From positions 2,975,483 through 3,039,482 of the forward strand of contig JAQFVV010000043.1 in assembly GCA_028023455.1 (NCBI GenBank): 64,000 nucleotides of DNA, given 5' to 3'. Under the pieces are notes generated by a model. It was not told where the DNA came from. It did no database searches and saw only the letters and a program-made list of their open reading frames with translations. Made by a program: the position numbers and the translations under genes. Every line of letters starts with the position of its first letter. Position 1 is the stretch's first letter. This stretch comes from Epiperipatus broadwayi (taxonomy: Eukaryota > Onychophora > Udeonychophora > Euonychophora > Peripatidae). This document shows positions 11,216-24,326 of the stretch, piece by piece.

Positions 11216-13060
11216 AAATATGTTAATAATTTAATTAAAATATATATATTCTTACCAAATGGTATACTTCAATTGAGCCTATGACAATTCTTCCGTGTTA
11301 CATTAAAATCAAGTCCCTAGCTAGTTGCTAATTAATCACCTAGTTAAAATGATGCATCCAATCTGATTGGACAAACTTTGACATGTGCAGAATACAAAGA
11401 GATGAAGAATGAAAATGTTAAGTTTGATATTTTCTAAATGAAAATATTGTATCAGAATTAGTAGATCATCACTTCAATTTTTAGGAAGAATGCATTGAAA
11501 AGAAGATAATTATCCTATCCTCAGCTGATTCCTCTTAGCTGATTATCTGTACAAATTAAATGAGCTCAAATTCATACATGCCATCAAAAGCACATCAGTG
11601 TTTATTTTATATTTGTTTATTTTATTAGGACACTATAATAAAGAATCAACTTAAGGACACTAGCAAAAAATATATAATATTTTCTTACTTACCTTGTTGT
11701 TTATGGAAGAATTTCAAAAATACTCTCTAGATTTAACATAATAATCTCGCAGAGTTCATTGCGGTTAAAGAATTAAAATTGAATAAGAGATCATATTTGA
11801 AGTATCATCTAATATAAAAATATGAACAGTTGTATGTATATGCATTTCAAAAGAAACATTTTAAATATTTTACTATGATATTTCATGGATGGGACTAAAG
11901 TGCTTCAAATGTTTATAGCTTAAGAATATTGTGTGGCTGTGCAAGATTGGAGAATGCATAAAGTACTTTGAATTTAAATTTAATAAACTGATTTTTTTAA
12001 TATAATTTCAAACGTTTCCTAAAAACCTTTTGCTAATGAATAATAGTTTTTATTTTTCTTGAAGCACTTAATTTAGCTTAAAAAGTCAATCATTCTAGTC
12101 CACAAAGCTACTTCAGAAAACTTCCATGTTTACTTAAATGCATGAGATAATATGCTTGTGTCAGAGCAGTAAGTTTATTCTCCAACAGCCATTAACGAAT
12201 TTAGCCATAATCAAATACTCAAATTTTGTCTGTCATGATAATAATGAACTTCATTACATCAATTAATGTCTTGATTTTTAATGTGCTTTGATTAAATATC
12301 TCTTAATGAATCACAGAAAGAAAAAATAAGGTTTGATAACTAATTTTACATAAAAATGAAATCTCATAATTTACCTTGACCCTGTATTCTGAAAATATAT
12401 TAGCCACTTGTTAAACCTTACAATCATTTTTAGATAACTTTTAAACTTTATGAGTTATTATCATTTTAGATATAAATCTCAGTCTTTGTTATGTAATAAC
12501 TATTCCTTTGAATATAGAACTTCTAGCTTCATAGTTATTTTCTTTATAAGAATTAATTGAGAATTTCAGCTTGATTAAAATATGGGAAAAATAAGCAATT
12601 TATATTCACTGTTATGTACTTTTATATATATAATTATTGAACCTATAAAGATTTGATAAAGAATTTGGCCTAATTTTTCATCAATTCTATTCAGGTTTAT
12701 CAGACTAAAACTGAAATGTTATTTGAAATATCATTTATTATTATTTCATTACTTTCACTAAATTATTTATAAAATGTTGCTGTTATCTTCAATTTAAAAG
12801 ACATTTTTTTTATTGAGAATTAGAAAAGTGTAAATTCTTTAATATTTAATTTGTTGTTAAGTTTTTATTTATAAAATTAAATAAATAAATTAATATCCTG
12901 TTTTATTTGCCATATATATTCTTATGATTTTGTTCATCATAATTAATATTTATTAATATTTTTTTTTAGTAGTACATGTTTTGTTTTTTGTTATACATGT
13001 GTGAAAATGTCAATGTTAAGAATATGATGATGTAAAATTGTATTAGTTTTAATATATCCA
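11216..13060. other. Unassigned AT-rich DNA
   Basis: Nothing recognisable was found on either strand. Confidence 0.5.
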
Positions 13061-13079
13061 GGGCCATGAAGTCACTTGG

Positions 13080-13470
13080 TAGCTGGATAATTAAGAGCTT
13101 GTTTAATGGCGCTGGTGTTGAGGTTTGATTAAAACTTCTACATACAGTAGTTACAATTTAAATACTGTGCTTGTAAAATTTATAAGATAATACATAATTT
13201 AATATTCTCTAATATTGGCACAAAGTAAATGCTAATATTTCAGAAGTGCTGGATTTAAAGAGAATGATTTATATTATATATTCATGCTCTCACTTCTATA
13301 CACTTAAGATTGGCTCATAAATTACCATTTGAGTTTGGAAATAAGACAGCCAATCTTATTTCCTTAAAGAGTTTATCGTGTGGCTGGGGCGAGAGTATCC
13401 TTACAGTTTTAAGGTCTTGTTTAACAGCACTGGTGTGGAAGTTTGATTATCTTCTATATAGTTAAATAAT
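13080..13470 (+). repeat. Pair of diverged direct repeats
   Basis: A phrase at about 13088-13150 (AGAGCTTGTTTAATGGCGCT, then GGTGTTGAGGTTTGATTA) recurs at about 13410-13455 (AGGTCTTGTTTAACAGCACT, then GGTGTGGAAGTTTGATTA). Between them lies a small inverted repeat, AGATTGGCT/AGCCAATCT, at about 13308 and 13346. The family is not identified. Confidence 0.6.
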
Positions 13471-15235
13471 AAAAACAACAACGCTTAAATAAAACTTCCA
13501 AGAGTTTATTTACTTTGAATAATGACAATGATATAAGAAAGATATTAGTAATTCAACTTGCTAATTGCTGTTTGAGAATAAGATCACTCAGATCTCTTTA
13601 AAGTTAAATTATTCTCAGAAATTTAATATCTATAAAGTCTCTTTAACTCAGTAGCTTATAATTCTATATTTCTGGGAGCATCTTATTGACACATGTTAAC
13701 TTTAGAGATAGTGCAATTGGATTTTTGACCAGAACCCTTTTTTATTAATATCCAGAACAATTTCACTTTCAGTAGTTTATCTTTCCACTAGTTTTTACAG
13801 ACAACTTTATTTCATATTACACTTAATTCTTCTGCAGATTTTTTGGCTAATTTGTATAAAATAAACTTTTCTTAACATGTAAATTAGCCTATTGCAATTT
13901 TAGTAAATTTTCTTTTTCTGCAGGAGTATTCTAGCATATCTACATTAAATGCTTGCACATATACCTTTATTTATTCTTAATAAAATATATATGTGCATAT
14001 TGTGCATATTCATCTTTATTAATAAAATTTTTACATAAAGTTATTAAGAATCATATAATTAAATAAATATATTAAAGGATAGAATGGAGAACCATGATGC
14101 CTTTTTTTGTTACATGGTGATGAAGTGGTCTTGATGTAACTTATCTAAAACAGACATACATTCACAATAATTTATTTTAAACTTCTGGAATTTATTTGGA
14201 GTTGAAAAAGATCTTTTGTAATAATTATACTGTTTTTAAAATACAGGGAATTAAATTAATTGACAGTCTGTCTTAAAAATAAAATTTAATTTATTTAATA
14301 AATCAATGGTCTTAAATTCTTGACTTTTCCCCCACAGTTTACATTAACCATCTTTTGAATGTGAAACTATTTTAGAATATTTTGTTTCATGATAATGCAT
14401 CTTTTTTTTAACACTAAATAATTTTTTTATTATTTTGGTTTATTGCGAATAAAATTCTATTAAATTAGGATAATAGTATCTTTATTTTATTTGACAAATC
14501 ACTGTATATTGCTAATAAATATTGTTTACAATGTAAAAATTTTAATAAGATATTAATAAAACATTAAAAGTTAAAATAATGTTTGAAATATTGTACTTTA
14601 ATGTTTAAAATTAAATTGATAAAAAGATATATATTTTAATATATAATTTATTTAAAAAAAATTTAAAATTATAATTTATGGTATTACTAATATAAAGTTT
14701 GTATGTTCTATTAACCTGTACATTAATTTCAAAAACAAGATGATTTTCTTTTTTTCTTCTACTCATATAAATTGAAAATCACCTAATATTTCTTTTATTC
14801 TAGTAAACTATCTGTTGTGTTTCATTCTTGTCCTCCTTTAAAAAAAATGAACTTGTCACTCAGAGCATCTTCTTAAATTCAATACTTACTAATCTAAAGC
14901 GAGCCACTTCAGGTGTATAAGAGAAAAAAATGTCAGTAGAAATATTATATTCCCTTCTAATCTATATATTATTACTACAGTTGAAAGTATTTAAAAAAGT
15001 ATAAGTTTGAATTTTTTAAAAACATTTAATTTCACATCCAACATACTATGTATAATTATAAATTTTGTATAGCAAATATTATGATTCATTGTAATAGAAT
15101 ACTGATTTATTTATCATTTTAGAAATAATTAAATTTGGAATGTAATATGTTTGCAGTAAAAATATTTAAATCAAGAGGATTTATTTTTTATAATTTTTGA
15201 AAATAATGTAGTAAAAACAATTTGGTGTTATTTGT
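13471..15235. other. Unassigned AT-rich DNA
   Basis: No gene, RNA or repeat was recognised apart from homopolymer and dinucleotide runs. Confidence 0.5.
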
Positions 15236-15238
15236 TAT

Positions 15239-15400
15239 TAGAGTGCCACAGTGGATTCAGTCTTGACAAATTTCTTTATAATTGTATCCAATATTATACT
15301 ATTATTTTAAGACCATTCATTATTCTCCAATTGAAATATGTGCATCAGTTACCAAAATTACTGCTGTTTTTATTGAGGCATATAATAAAGTATGTATTTA
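15239..15400 (+). pseudogene. LINE reverse-transcriptase fragment
   Basis: The first frame reads ECHSGFSLDKFLYNCIQ, matching the E-x-Q-S-G-F-R segment of LINE reverse transcriptases. After a frameshift near 15357 the next frame reads ITAVFIEAYNKV, the diverged equivalent of the block-A motif (F-x-D-x-x-K-A-F-D-x-V), with the catalytic aspartate replaced by glutamate. It appears to belong to a LINE lineage other than the RTE copies. Inactive. Confidence 0.55.
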
Positions 15401-15894
15401 CATAAATGTATGTAAATAATCAGTCAATATAAGATTGAATCAATAAGTAAATGTATGTTGAAGTAAGTCTGTGAAGTCATTTTTAATATAATGGAAAAAT
15501 TGATAATACAATTGAAAATAGTGAGTAAATATAATAAGAATTAAAATATTTAAAAACAAAAAACAAATATAGATTGTAGGACAGCTAGGTGATAGAAATT
15601 TGCTACTATTATTGGTGAAATTTTGAAGTAAAATAATTTTTTATAGTAAAAAAGATTTTTCAGAATTATATTTTATGAAAATGAAATTGACAAAGATAAA
15701 AAAAACATTAACTATGAATCATTGCAAGTTGAGATAAACCTCAAGAAATAGCAAAGTGATAAGATTTAAGAATGAGAAATAAGGCTGCATCTAGGCAAAT
15801 CTTGTAAATTAAAAAAAGAACCAAAGTCAGAGAATCACAGTTTATATTAATTTAAGTGTAAAAGCTTGTGAATTTCTGTTATGATGTATATGTA

Positions 15895-16190
15895 CATGGG
15901 TGAGAGAACAAACAGATATTACTGATATCATTGAAAGAATTAAGAGATTAAAATGGAGTTAGGCTGGACATATTGCTAGAAGAGATGATAATAGATGGAC
16001 AGTTGAAATCTTAAATTGGATTCCAAGAGATTTTAAAAACCCTAGAATGAGACCATTTGTGAGATGGATGGTTGAAATAATGAAATGAGCAGGGATGATG
16101 TAGAGACTAGAGTATCGGAATAGATGGATTGAACTAGGAAAGATCTTCATCCTGCAATAGATTGATAATGATTGAAAATGATGATATATA
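15895..16190 (+). pseudogene. RTE-type LINE 3' end
   Basis: The plus-strand translation contains REQTDITDIIERIKRLKW, AGHIARRDDNRWTVEILNW and IPRDFKNPRMRP, the C-terminal end of RTE ORF2, as in the copy at 22400-22675. It ends in a GATGATATATATA tail, the simple-repeat 3' end typical of RTE elements. In-frame stops (for example in the W*AGH position) show decay. The open frame on the opposite strand (15959-16150) is its shadow. Confidence 0.85.
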
Positions 16191-16199
16191 TATATATGA

Positions 16200-18350
16200 G
16201 GTAAAACAATCTTGAAATAGCCACTGCAGATCAGCAGCCTCCAAATAATAACAGCAAAGATATATCAATGCAGAAATAGTATTACAAAATTGTGTTTCTT
16301 TTAAAATTCAGTTCATTTTTTTTTACTAATTTTTAATATATTTTAAAGGGTTTTTTTTTTTATAGGAATCAATTTCATATTGGATGCAAGCTTTATCCTG
16401 AATTATTATACTAATACCATTCAAGATAAACTGTTTATTAGAATGTATCTGGTTGTAACTTGCAATTTTTTTCCAAGTATGGTGAACCTGGGATTTTTTA
16501 TTTTTATTTTTGAATAACCAGCAAACCTTCCAGTAAATAGGTAGATATATTCTTAACAATAAAACAAGGAAGGATAATCATTAAAATTATCAGCAGCTAG
16601 CAGCTGTTACATAATGTTTTCTCTTTCACTGTTTTCTTTGCCAAAAGGTTGAAGCGAAAACCTATATAAAATATATATTTTCAGTTCAAATTTTTGTTAA
16701 AATTTAATCTATCTAAACAACTTTGAAAATTTATTTTAGAGCTGACATTTTAATCATCAGTCATTTACAATAAATTTATTTGCTGAAAAATTTTAGAGGA
16801 GAAAAACATTTTTTTTTAAACAGCAAAAAATTATAACCTATTACTATATAAATACTTTTAAATAATAGTTAGAATTGTCATTGGTTACCTGCTATCAAAC
16901 TGCTCCTATATGCCATTATAAATCATCTTCATGTATCCCATTTTTTTGCTTTCTTAAAACTTTATAAATATTTTCAATATCGTTATCAATTTTGTTTGAT
17001 TTTTGTTCTGTGTAGTTCTGTTTATATCAGTGATGTTTTTCTAAGAATATATTACTTTTTCTTTATTTTTTCTCATTCAGTCTTTTCATCTTTTATTTTC
17101 TTCATCTTGAATGCCTTCATTTTTTTTTCTTTTTATAATTACTCATAAAAAAATCTGTTTATATGACAGATGCATAATATTTTCCATAGTCTTCCTATTT
17201 ATAATTCAAAACCTAAAATGATTTGGAGGTTCTTGCTATTATTTATAGTGCCCAAATGCATCTGGAGTTTATGGTGAACCAGATTATTTCACAAATGTCA
17301 ATACAATTTTTATGAGTATCAGTATATTCCAAGAACATACCAGTATTTGTTTTATATTGAATAAGTAAAAGAGGAAAACTTGAAATTTATAAAAAATGGA
17401 AGGATTTTGGTAATGTCTAAGTTCTTGCCTATAAGTCTATACAAAGATTTTTGAGAATTTAAAAATTGAATACATTTTCTGAAGAAATACTTATGATTAC
17501 ATTTCACATCATTTTGATTTCCTGAATGCAAATAAGAATTCTGATAGTTAAAAGTTTGACAACAAAATATCCTTATTTTTACTGGATTTTTAAAGGAGCA
17601 AGTCTTAAAAACTTCTCAAGTTTAATTTTTTTTTTTTTTTTAAAGATGATGCTAAGTAATACTAACTTATCTGCTAGAGTTGCCATTATTAGCTGCACTC
17701 CATGATTTTAAATATTTACCAACTATATAGATTGTCTTAGTAGTTTAAGTTTTTTAATATTCATTTATTTTTCTTCATTAAAAACCTTGTAACTGTTATT
17801 TTTAACTTTAATTTTATAGATTTGAATGTGGTCAGTTTTCCCCCTCTTTTTAAACCTTTAGATACTTTAGGATTTTGGAAACATTATCCAATATTATTCT
17901 CATAATTATTAGAAGAATGGAAAATTGAAAGTTTAACTTTTAAATTATCTGAAAGAAACAAAATGAGAGAAATTCTTACTAGAGTTTTATGAATTTTTAT
18001 GTTCTTGTTTAAATTAATATTTGAACAGCCAAAAATTCACTGTGTAAATATTTGATTACTTTTTATATTATAATTATTATTAAAGAATCTATTTCAGTTT
18101 CTAATAATTTCCAATTTTAGCATTAATATATATATATATTTCCATTTTGCATATCTTGTTAATAAACTAATGGAATAATGAAAATAAATAAAATTTGGAA
18201 TAGCTAATTCATTTTAATTTAATGTTATTTACAGTATATATAAACTGGATTTTTTTTTTTTACAACATTAAAGATTTGCTCCTAATCTTGAAGGAAAAAA
18301 AAAGTCTTTTCTAAATACTTTCAACTATTACTAATAATATACAGTTTAAT
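16200..18350. other. Unassigned AT-rich DNA
   Basis: No domain or RNA is recognised. The small minus-strand frame at 16326-16559 has no family features. Long T runs occur at 16343-16361 and 17626-17642. Confidence 0.5.
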
Positions 18351-18359
18351 ATAGAACAC

Positions 18360-18665
18360 AAATTTCAAATAGTTTATTTTCTCTTCTTTAGATGTTATTG
18401 GACTGATCAGTGATAGATAACATGAAAATTAAAACAGTAATTTTTAAGGCGATATTCTACCCAACTAAACTATTCTGTCAATGTCAATGCTAAATAGAAA
18501 TTTTGTATTACTTATCAGTGAGGGTTCTCTTCATTTCTTTTTCTCCCCATTTTAAGGGCAAGATTAATGAATAGTTTTCAGATGTTATGGATTAGACATT
18601 ATGTTGATTTATTGATTTACTTAATACTATAATTTGAGCAGCTTCTTAATTATTATTATTTTTCC
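18360..18665 (-). mobile_element. Penelope-like element 3' region, inverted arm
   Basis: Read on the minus strand, this matches the 3' region of the plus-strand copy that follows (from about 18925): GAAGCTGCTCA, CCATAACATCTG, ATTCATTAATCTTGCCC and AGAATAGTTTAGTTGG appear in order, as do their counterparts at 37690-38000 and 35480-35660. It therefore forms an inverted, head-to-head pair with 18730-19670. There is no coding part in this arm. Confidence 0.65.
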
Positions 18666-18729
18666 TTAATAGATTCAATTCTTGTTTTTAACATTTCAAA
18701 CCTAAATTTGAAATACTGAAAAATATCCG

Positions 18730-19670
18730 TTATATCTGTGAATATGGAAGGACATATATATATACAAAAGTAGTTTTCCCATAAAAAAAAATAAATGAAA
18801 ACAATAATTAGATAGGATAGATATGTCTAAAGTATATATCTACGGACATATGTTCAAATGGGGAAAGACAAGAACATTGGACAGAGAAAAAATAAAAAGA
18901 AAGAATTTAAAGAAGTTGCTTACATGACAATAAAAAAACAAAAAAAACCCCAACATATATGGCTTTATTGCTTGGAAATTATGCCAGAATTGATCCTGGG
19001 GCTTCCCGATTTAAGTAGGAAGTCGGTAGACTGTGACTTGGGATTGGGAAGTCCCAGGATCAATCATTCTGCCATTTGCAATTCTGGCACTCACACATTT
19101 TGTGAACTCTCAAGCAATAAAGCATTAGCATTTTTTTTTTTTGCCTGTGCAGTTTGGCGCAGTTAATAGAACATCTGACATAGGATCGGGAGTTCCCAGC
19201 ATCATTTATGGTACACACAGTTCTAGCATTTGAACTTCTTATAAACTACTGAGCAACAAAGTTATGGATTTTTTTTTTACATGATAATGATACATAATAT
19301 CATAAGTCAGTTCTAATGAGATAATCTATACAATTTGAAAACCATTCATAAATCTTGCTCTGAAAGAGAGGGGGGGGTAAAAATTCAAGAGTACTCTCAT
19401 AGGTAAATGCATACAATTTCTGTTGATTTGTTTTTAACAGAATAGCTTAGTTGGATAGAACATCACTTTAAAATCCCATGCTAGCTTCCATTAGACAAGC
19501 CAACAATATCTGAAGGAGATAATATCATTCAAAATATTTTGCCCCACCATAATATGCATATTATTCATAATAGTTAAAAATATTTAGAAAGATATAAATA
19601 AAATTTAAATTTTCTTAAAAATGTTTAACAATTCAACTAGATGATGGAAATAATCGCATCATATACAAGT
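18730..19670 (+). mobile_element. Penelope-like element: GIY-YIG nuclease end plus 3' region
   Basis: The nuclease part (about 18735-18930) can be followed across frames: a VNMEGHIYI segment (the C-x-C-G-x-x-Y-I-G start of the domain, degraded), then a YGHMFKWGKTRTLDRE segment, the conserved H-x-x-x-W...K-x-L-D-R-E end of the PLE GIY-YIG domain. The same block, MFDWGKIRILGRE, is seen at about 35400. The 3' untranslated region continues to about 19670 and is shared with copies at 35480-35870 and 37690-38060. The compound SINE at 18938-19272 is inserted in it. Confidence 0.7.
18938..19272 (+). mobile_element. Compound SINE insertion: inverted half plus two tandem units
   Basis: Three SINE modules lie together. 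The first (about 18955-19025) is inverted: GGCTTTATTGCTT, then AGAATTGATCCTGGGG. The second (about 19030-19141) is direct, from GGGAAGTCCCAGGATCAAT to AAGCAATAAAGCATTAGC and a T run. The third (about 19142-19272) runs from TTTGGCGCAGTTAATAGAAC to GAGCAACAAAGTTATGG and a T run. The cluster is flanked by ACATGACAATAA (18922) and ACATGATAATGA (19281), a 12-base target-site duplication with two changes, so it probably arrived as one unit. Confidence 0.7.
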
Positions 19671-21530
19671 AAAATGTCATTATCAGAAACCTTCGGATTG
19701 TCTGTATGTATATTAAATATATTCAAGTTTAAAAATTAGACAAGACACAATTACAATATATAAATATAAAACTGAATTATCATTTTTGGTTTAAGATTCA
19801 GATGTTTTCAGTTTCTCGAACATCTGATAAAAGATTTTCCTTGAAATACATGTATAGAGAGAAAGGATGGTTTGAAAATTTAAACTGGTTTATAATTATA
19901 TGATGGATTTTTAGATACAAAGAATACAGTGATAGATCTGATTAATTATATACATATTTTTAATTTAATAATTATTAAATTTAAATATTTAAAATATGCA
20001 ATCCATCAGTCAAGATAAATTTTTAGAGACATGTTTAACAAGCAGGGACTTGTTAATTGTGCTTTTTTTTTTTTATAAGACAGTACAATCAATAATCACG
20101 TACCTGGAAACTAGATATAGAGTAAGTATTTCATTTGACAAATAAGAATGTTTGGAGACAGTTCTATTAAGAGATCTAAAGTAGCATGTTTTGCAAAATT
20201 TGGATTGCTCATTTAAGTAGCAGGAGTTGTGATAATCTCACTAACAGTAATGGTGGGAAAGCAAGAGATATTGATGATAATAAGAGTAAATAGTTTTTAT
20301 TTTTGAACATTAAACTATTTGTCGCCTAATGAGATGGTGATATTGATATAACTGCTCTTAGTTTTATTATTCTTTTGCAGCGGGATTGGAAAAGTAATTC
20401 ATCAATGAAAGAAAACTTGATAATGTAGAATTTTTTATAAGGTTTGATTTGATATTTTCTATTTTTGAAATTTCTGGATATTTTAATTTGATTTGTATCA
20501 TGGCTTCTGTGCTCCGACATTAGATTTAGAAAGTTCATAAAAAGAAATTCTTTGTTATTAGATAATATAGTTGCATCACTACTATTAAAACTCCAATTCA
20601 TATTGTGTGCATTGAATATAATGGTATTGGCTCTATAAACAAGATTTTAAATTTTTTTTTACATAACATGTGGCTCGAATATCACAAGCATTTGGTTTGG
20701 ATAGAAAATATATTATCAAGAAGCGATTTTATAGTCAGTTTATGGGTTATGTTATAATTAGGAATTGGAATGTAAAAAAAAAAAAAAAATTAACATTAGA
20801 ATTGGCTGGACAGATTATAAATTATGGCTAATGAAGTTAAAGTGATAGTTTCTTTAACATAAGTCTATCCACACATATTAGTATGAAATTTGATGTTTGT
20901 TGCTTAGAAACAATTGCTACTCATATTACTCTTCAATAGCTGCTAAATACCAAGACTTCTAATTTAGAATTTGAAGTTGTTCATGATTCTGAGGCATGGA
21001 ATTCACTTAGGTGGTGTGTTATTGTTTTTGATTTTACTAAAAAAAAATCCTAAATTTTCTGGATTTTGTTATTAGTGACTTGATTAAAAAGGAATCTGCC
21101 ATTCTATGATTGACTGAATAATAATGTGAATATGGAGTTTCATAAATAATGGAAGATTAAACTGTTTAGAAGTCATGGCCGATTTAAGAGATATACAAAC
21201 TTTTTTAAATATTGTTATATATATATTAAGTGCATTTTTCCATGACCAGTATTACACCAGAAAATTTAAACCATCAGTTTGATTATAATATTTGATAGCA
21301 AATATATCTAAGATATACTGTGAATTCTGAAATCAATGTTGGTAAAATTATGAAAAATATTTTTGTCTTAAGTATAGCTTTATTATTTGCAATGATTGTT
21401 GGAGATATTTTACAAAACCAATTGAAGTTCCTGATTAATAACAAAATCCTTTTTTTGGGGGGTTGTATTTTTTTGTAATATTCATGTTTTCCTTATATGA
21501 AAAGCAAAAAAAAATTATGTTTTTATATAT
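19671..21530. other. Unassigned DNA upstream of an RTE copy
   Basis: No confident domain is seen. The frame at 20326-20601 (minus) has no family hallmarks. The stretch may include more of the 5' part of the RTE element that becomes readable at about 21570, but nothing could be matched. Confidence 0.4.
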
Positions 21531-21569
21531 ATTAATTTTATACAAAATTTTTACTAAGATAATTACAAC

Positions 21570-22693
21570 TCATCTACAGAGAACATTGGATTTCCACCAA
21601 TCAAGAGAACAAGCTGGATTTAAAAGTGGTTTTAATACAGTAGATCATATCCAAGTATTGAGAGAAGTTATACAAATGAATATGAGTTGCCATTATGCTT
21701 TGGATTTGTAGATTATGAAAAGGCATTTATTCTAAAAACATTTCTTCAGTGATTAAAGCATTAGATCATCAAGGTATAGATCCAGGATATTGTCAAATTT
21801 TAAAGAACACTTATAAAAATGCAACAGCAACAATTAGATTACATAATGCTACTGGGACAGTCAACATTGAGAAGGGTGTAAGACAGGGTGACTCCATATC
21901 TCCAAAACTTTTTACAGCAGTGCTGCAAGAAGTATTTTGTGAATTAAAATGGGAAACTAAAGGAGTGAAAGTAAATGGAGATTATTTAAGTCATTTAGAT
22001 TTTTCAAATGATGTAGTTGTTTTTGCAAATAATGCTTTAGAGCTGCAGGAAATGTTGCAGGAGTTATCAGATGAAGATTGATTATGATGAGTTAGAAGAA
22101 GTTAACAGTTACAAATACCTTGGTCAGATTATTAATACAGATGGAAACATAATGAATGAAATTAATCATAGAATTAAACTTGGTTGTAGTGCTTTTGGTA
22201 GAAATACCTTGATACTAAAAGGAAATATGTCTATGTGTTTGAAAAGGAAGGTTTTTATAAATGTGTTATACCAGTTCTTACTTATGGATCTGAGAGTTGG
22301 ACATTTAATAGAAGAGTAATACAGAGACTTCAGACCACTTAAAGAAGTATGGAGAGATGCATGTTGGGAGTAATAAGAAGAAATTGAAAACACAATATAA
22401 GAGAACAAACAGGTGTTACTGACGTCATTGAAAAAATTAAAAGACTGAAGTGGAGTTGGGCTGGACATATTGCTAGAAGAGATGATAATAGATGGACAAT
22501 CGAAATTTTAAACTGGATTCCAAGAGATTATAAAAGACCCAGAGAGAGACCACACATGAGATGGATAGATGAAATAAGAAAGTGTGCAGGGGTGATGTGG
22601 AGAAGAGAAGCTAAAGATTGGAGAAGATTGATTGAACTTGGAGAGACCTTCATCCTGCAGTGGATTGATAATGGTTGATGATGATGATGATAT
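21570..22693 (+). pseudogene. RTE-type LINE ORF2, reverse transcriptase to 3' tail
   Basis: Three frames together cover the second half of an RTE-like ORF2. The order is: TLDFHQSREQAGFKSGFNTV (RT segment 2); an LCFGFVDYEKA-type block A broken near 21710; LIKALDHQGIDPGYCQ; VRQGDSISPKLF (block B); LDFSNDVVVFA, where the catalytic F-A-D-D reads F-S-N-D; a frameshift near 22075; SYKYLGQIINTDGN; KGNMSMCLKRKVF; then WSWAGHIARRDDN. It ends in ATG-rich simple repeats (about 22676-22695). The 5' endonuclease is not seen. The element is dead by frameshifts and by the missing first catalytic aspartate. Confidence 0.9.
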
Positions 22694-22808
22694 ATTATTA
22701 AAAATAATTTTTAGATTGAACTGAAAATTAAAAAATTTTCTATATACAATGGTCAAATATTCAGTATAAAAATTATTTGTTCACAATATTGTTATAAACA
22801 TGTTCTTA

Positions 22809-22992
22809 ATATAATAATCAATCTAAATAAGATCGAAACAAACAATAAATTATATTTACAATTATTTAATTATAACCCAGCTTTCATCTCTTACATGAAA
22901 TGTCTCGGTAAAAGTTGGGTTGATAGTTAAATAATTGTAAATATAAGTACTTGTTTTTTTTTTCCAATCTTATTTAGAATTGATTATTATAT
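22809..22992. repeat. Hairpin MITE, 184 bp
   Basis: The two halves (about 22809-22888 and 22914-22992) are near-complete reverse complements with a short loop. The ends read ATATAATAATCAATCTAAAT and its complement. There is no coding capacity. It sits about 115 bases beyond the tail of the RTE copy. Confidence 0.85.
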
Positions 22993-23434
22993 AAAAACAT
23001 CTTGTATTTATTATTTAAATATAATAAAGACAAATTTGCAGCATTTTAATTTTTTTTTTCATATTTCAGCACATACTAGTAATAAAAATATATCCTATAA
23101 TTCATGTAACTTAGATTGCAATTTTTTTGACAGCAATTTTTGTAGGATTATTGCTAGATGTCTTTGATTTATATGAAGATTTAATTACGATAGACAGATT
23201 AAAACAGCAAAAGAGATATAGTCACTTGTTAAGTGTTGTCACTTTGTTTTTTTTAATGCATTGAGAGTAATATATGGACCTGAAAAACTACATCAGAATC
23301 CTATTAAATCGAGGGCATTTTAAATATATTAATGACAATTGTTTTGTATCATTTGAATTATGATATAATAATTCAAATGATTATTTTTTTAATGATAGCT
23401 CCGTTATATTGACTTACCCACATTTACATAGATG

Positions 23435-23680
23435 TATTTAGTTTCACAAAGTTAAAGCAGCTCTTTATATTCTTAAAAATGGAATGATTGTAGGTCCTGA
23501 TGCCATATCTGAAGTTTTGAAATATGGAGGTGATATATTTTCTCCAAAACTACTGAAATTTTTAAGAGTCTATGTACACATAAATTTGTACCACTTAATT
23601 TTAAGGATGATTATATTCTTTCAATATTCAAAAATAAAGGAGAAAAGACTGCAATAATCATTTTGGAATATCAATAAACA
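23435..23680 (+). pseudogene. LINE reverse-transcriptase fragment
   Basis: The plus frame reads VKAALYILKNGMIVGPDAIS then EVLKYGGDIFSPKLLKFL, the R-K-A/N-K-A-P-G-P-D-G-I region before RT block 1. After a frameshift near 23590 the next frame reads PLNFKDDYILSIFKNKGEKT, the usual continuation (I-x-P-I-x-K-x-G). It is distinct from the RTE sequences here and may be the same lineage as the scrap at 15239. Confidence 0.75.
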
Positions 23681-24326
23681 GATGAACGTAGTATTTTTAT
23701 AGTTATCACTGTTTCACTTATATATAATAAATGAATGCCACAATCTTTCCTTCTGTTATTCTATTGTAATTTTAGTTTTTTTGCTTATTTTTCAGTGAGT
23801 AAATTTCTTTGTTTCTTTATTTTTTAACATTTTAAAAATAATATACATTTTTATTATTATGACAAATCATTCTCCCAATGTTAAGTAATTTCAGCCATGC
23901 AGCGTGTGAATAAAAATATATGAAAGTCCAGATCTAAAGCAGTCAGTCCTAATGATGTCTCTTGAACTTTATGCTGCACTGATGTTAAATACTGAAATTT
24001 GGACTTATTCAAACAAACAGTTTGCAAAAATTAAATGACTAATGTTTAGTCTTTCTTTGTATATGTATATTAAATGTGCTTGTTTATGAGCTATTTAAGA
24101 TCATTGCTAATTTAAATTTCATGCTCATTGTTTAAATAATTCCATATTTCAATATTTAACATCATTGCAGCATACAATTCAAGAAGTATCTTTTGGACTG
24201 GCTACTTGAGATCCAGACTTTATATTTTTTTGCAGGAGGTGTAGCTGAAATTACTTAACGTTTGGGAGAGTGATTTGCCATTTTATATTTAATTTCAGCT
24301 AGCATTAAGCATTGTGATTATTTTTA

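Noticed and set aside
22166-22756. Minus-strand open frames over the RTE copy
   Set aside because: They are shadows of the plus-strand ORF2 reading.
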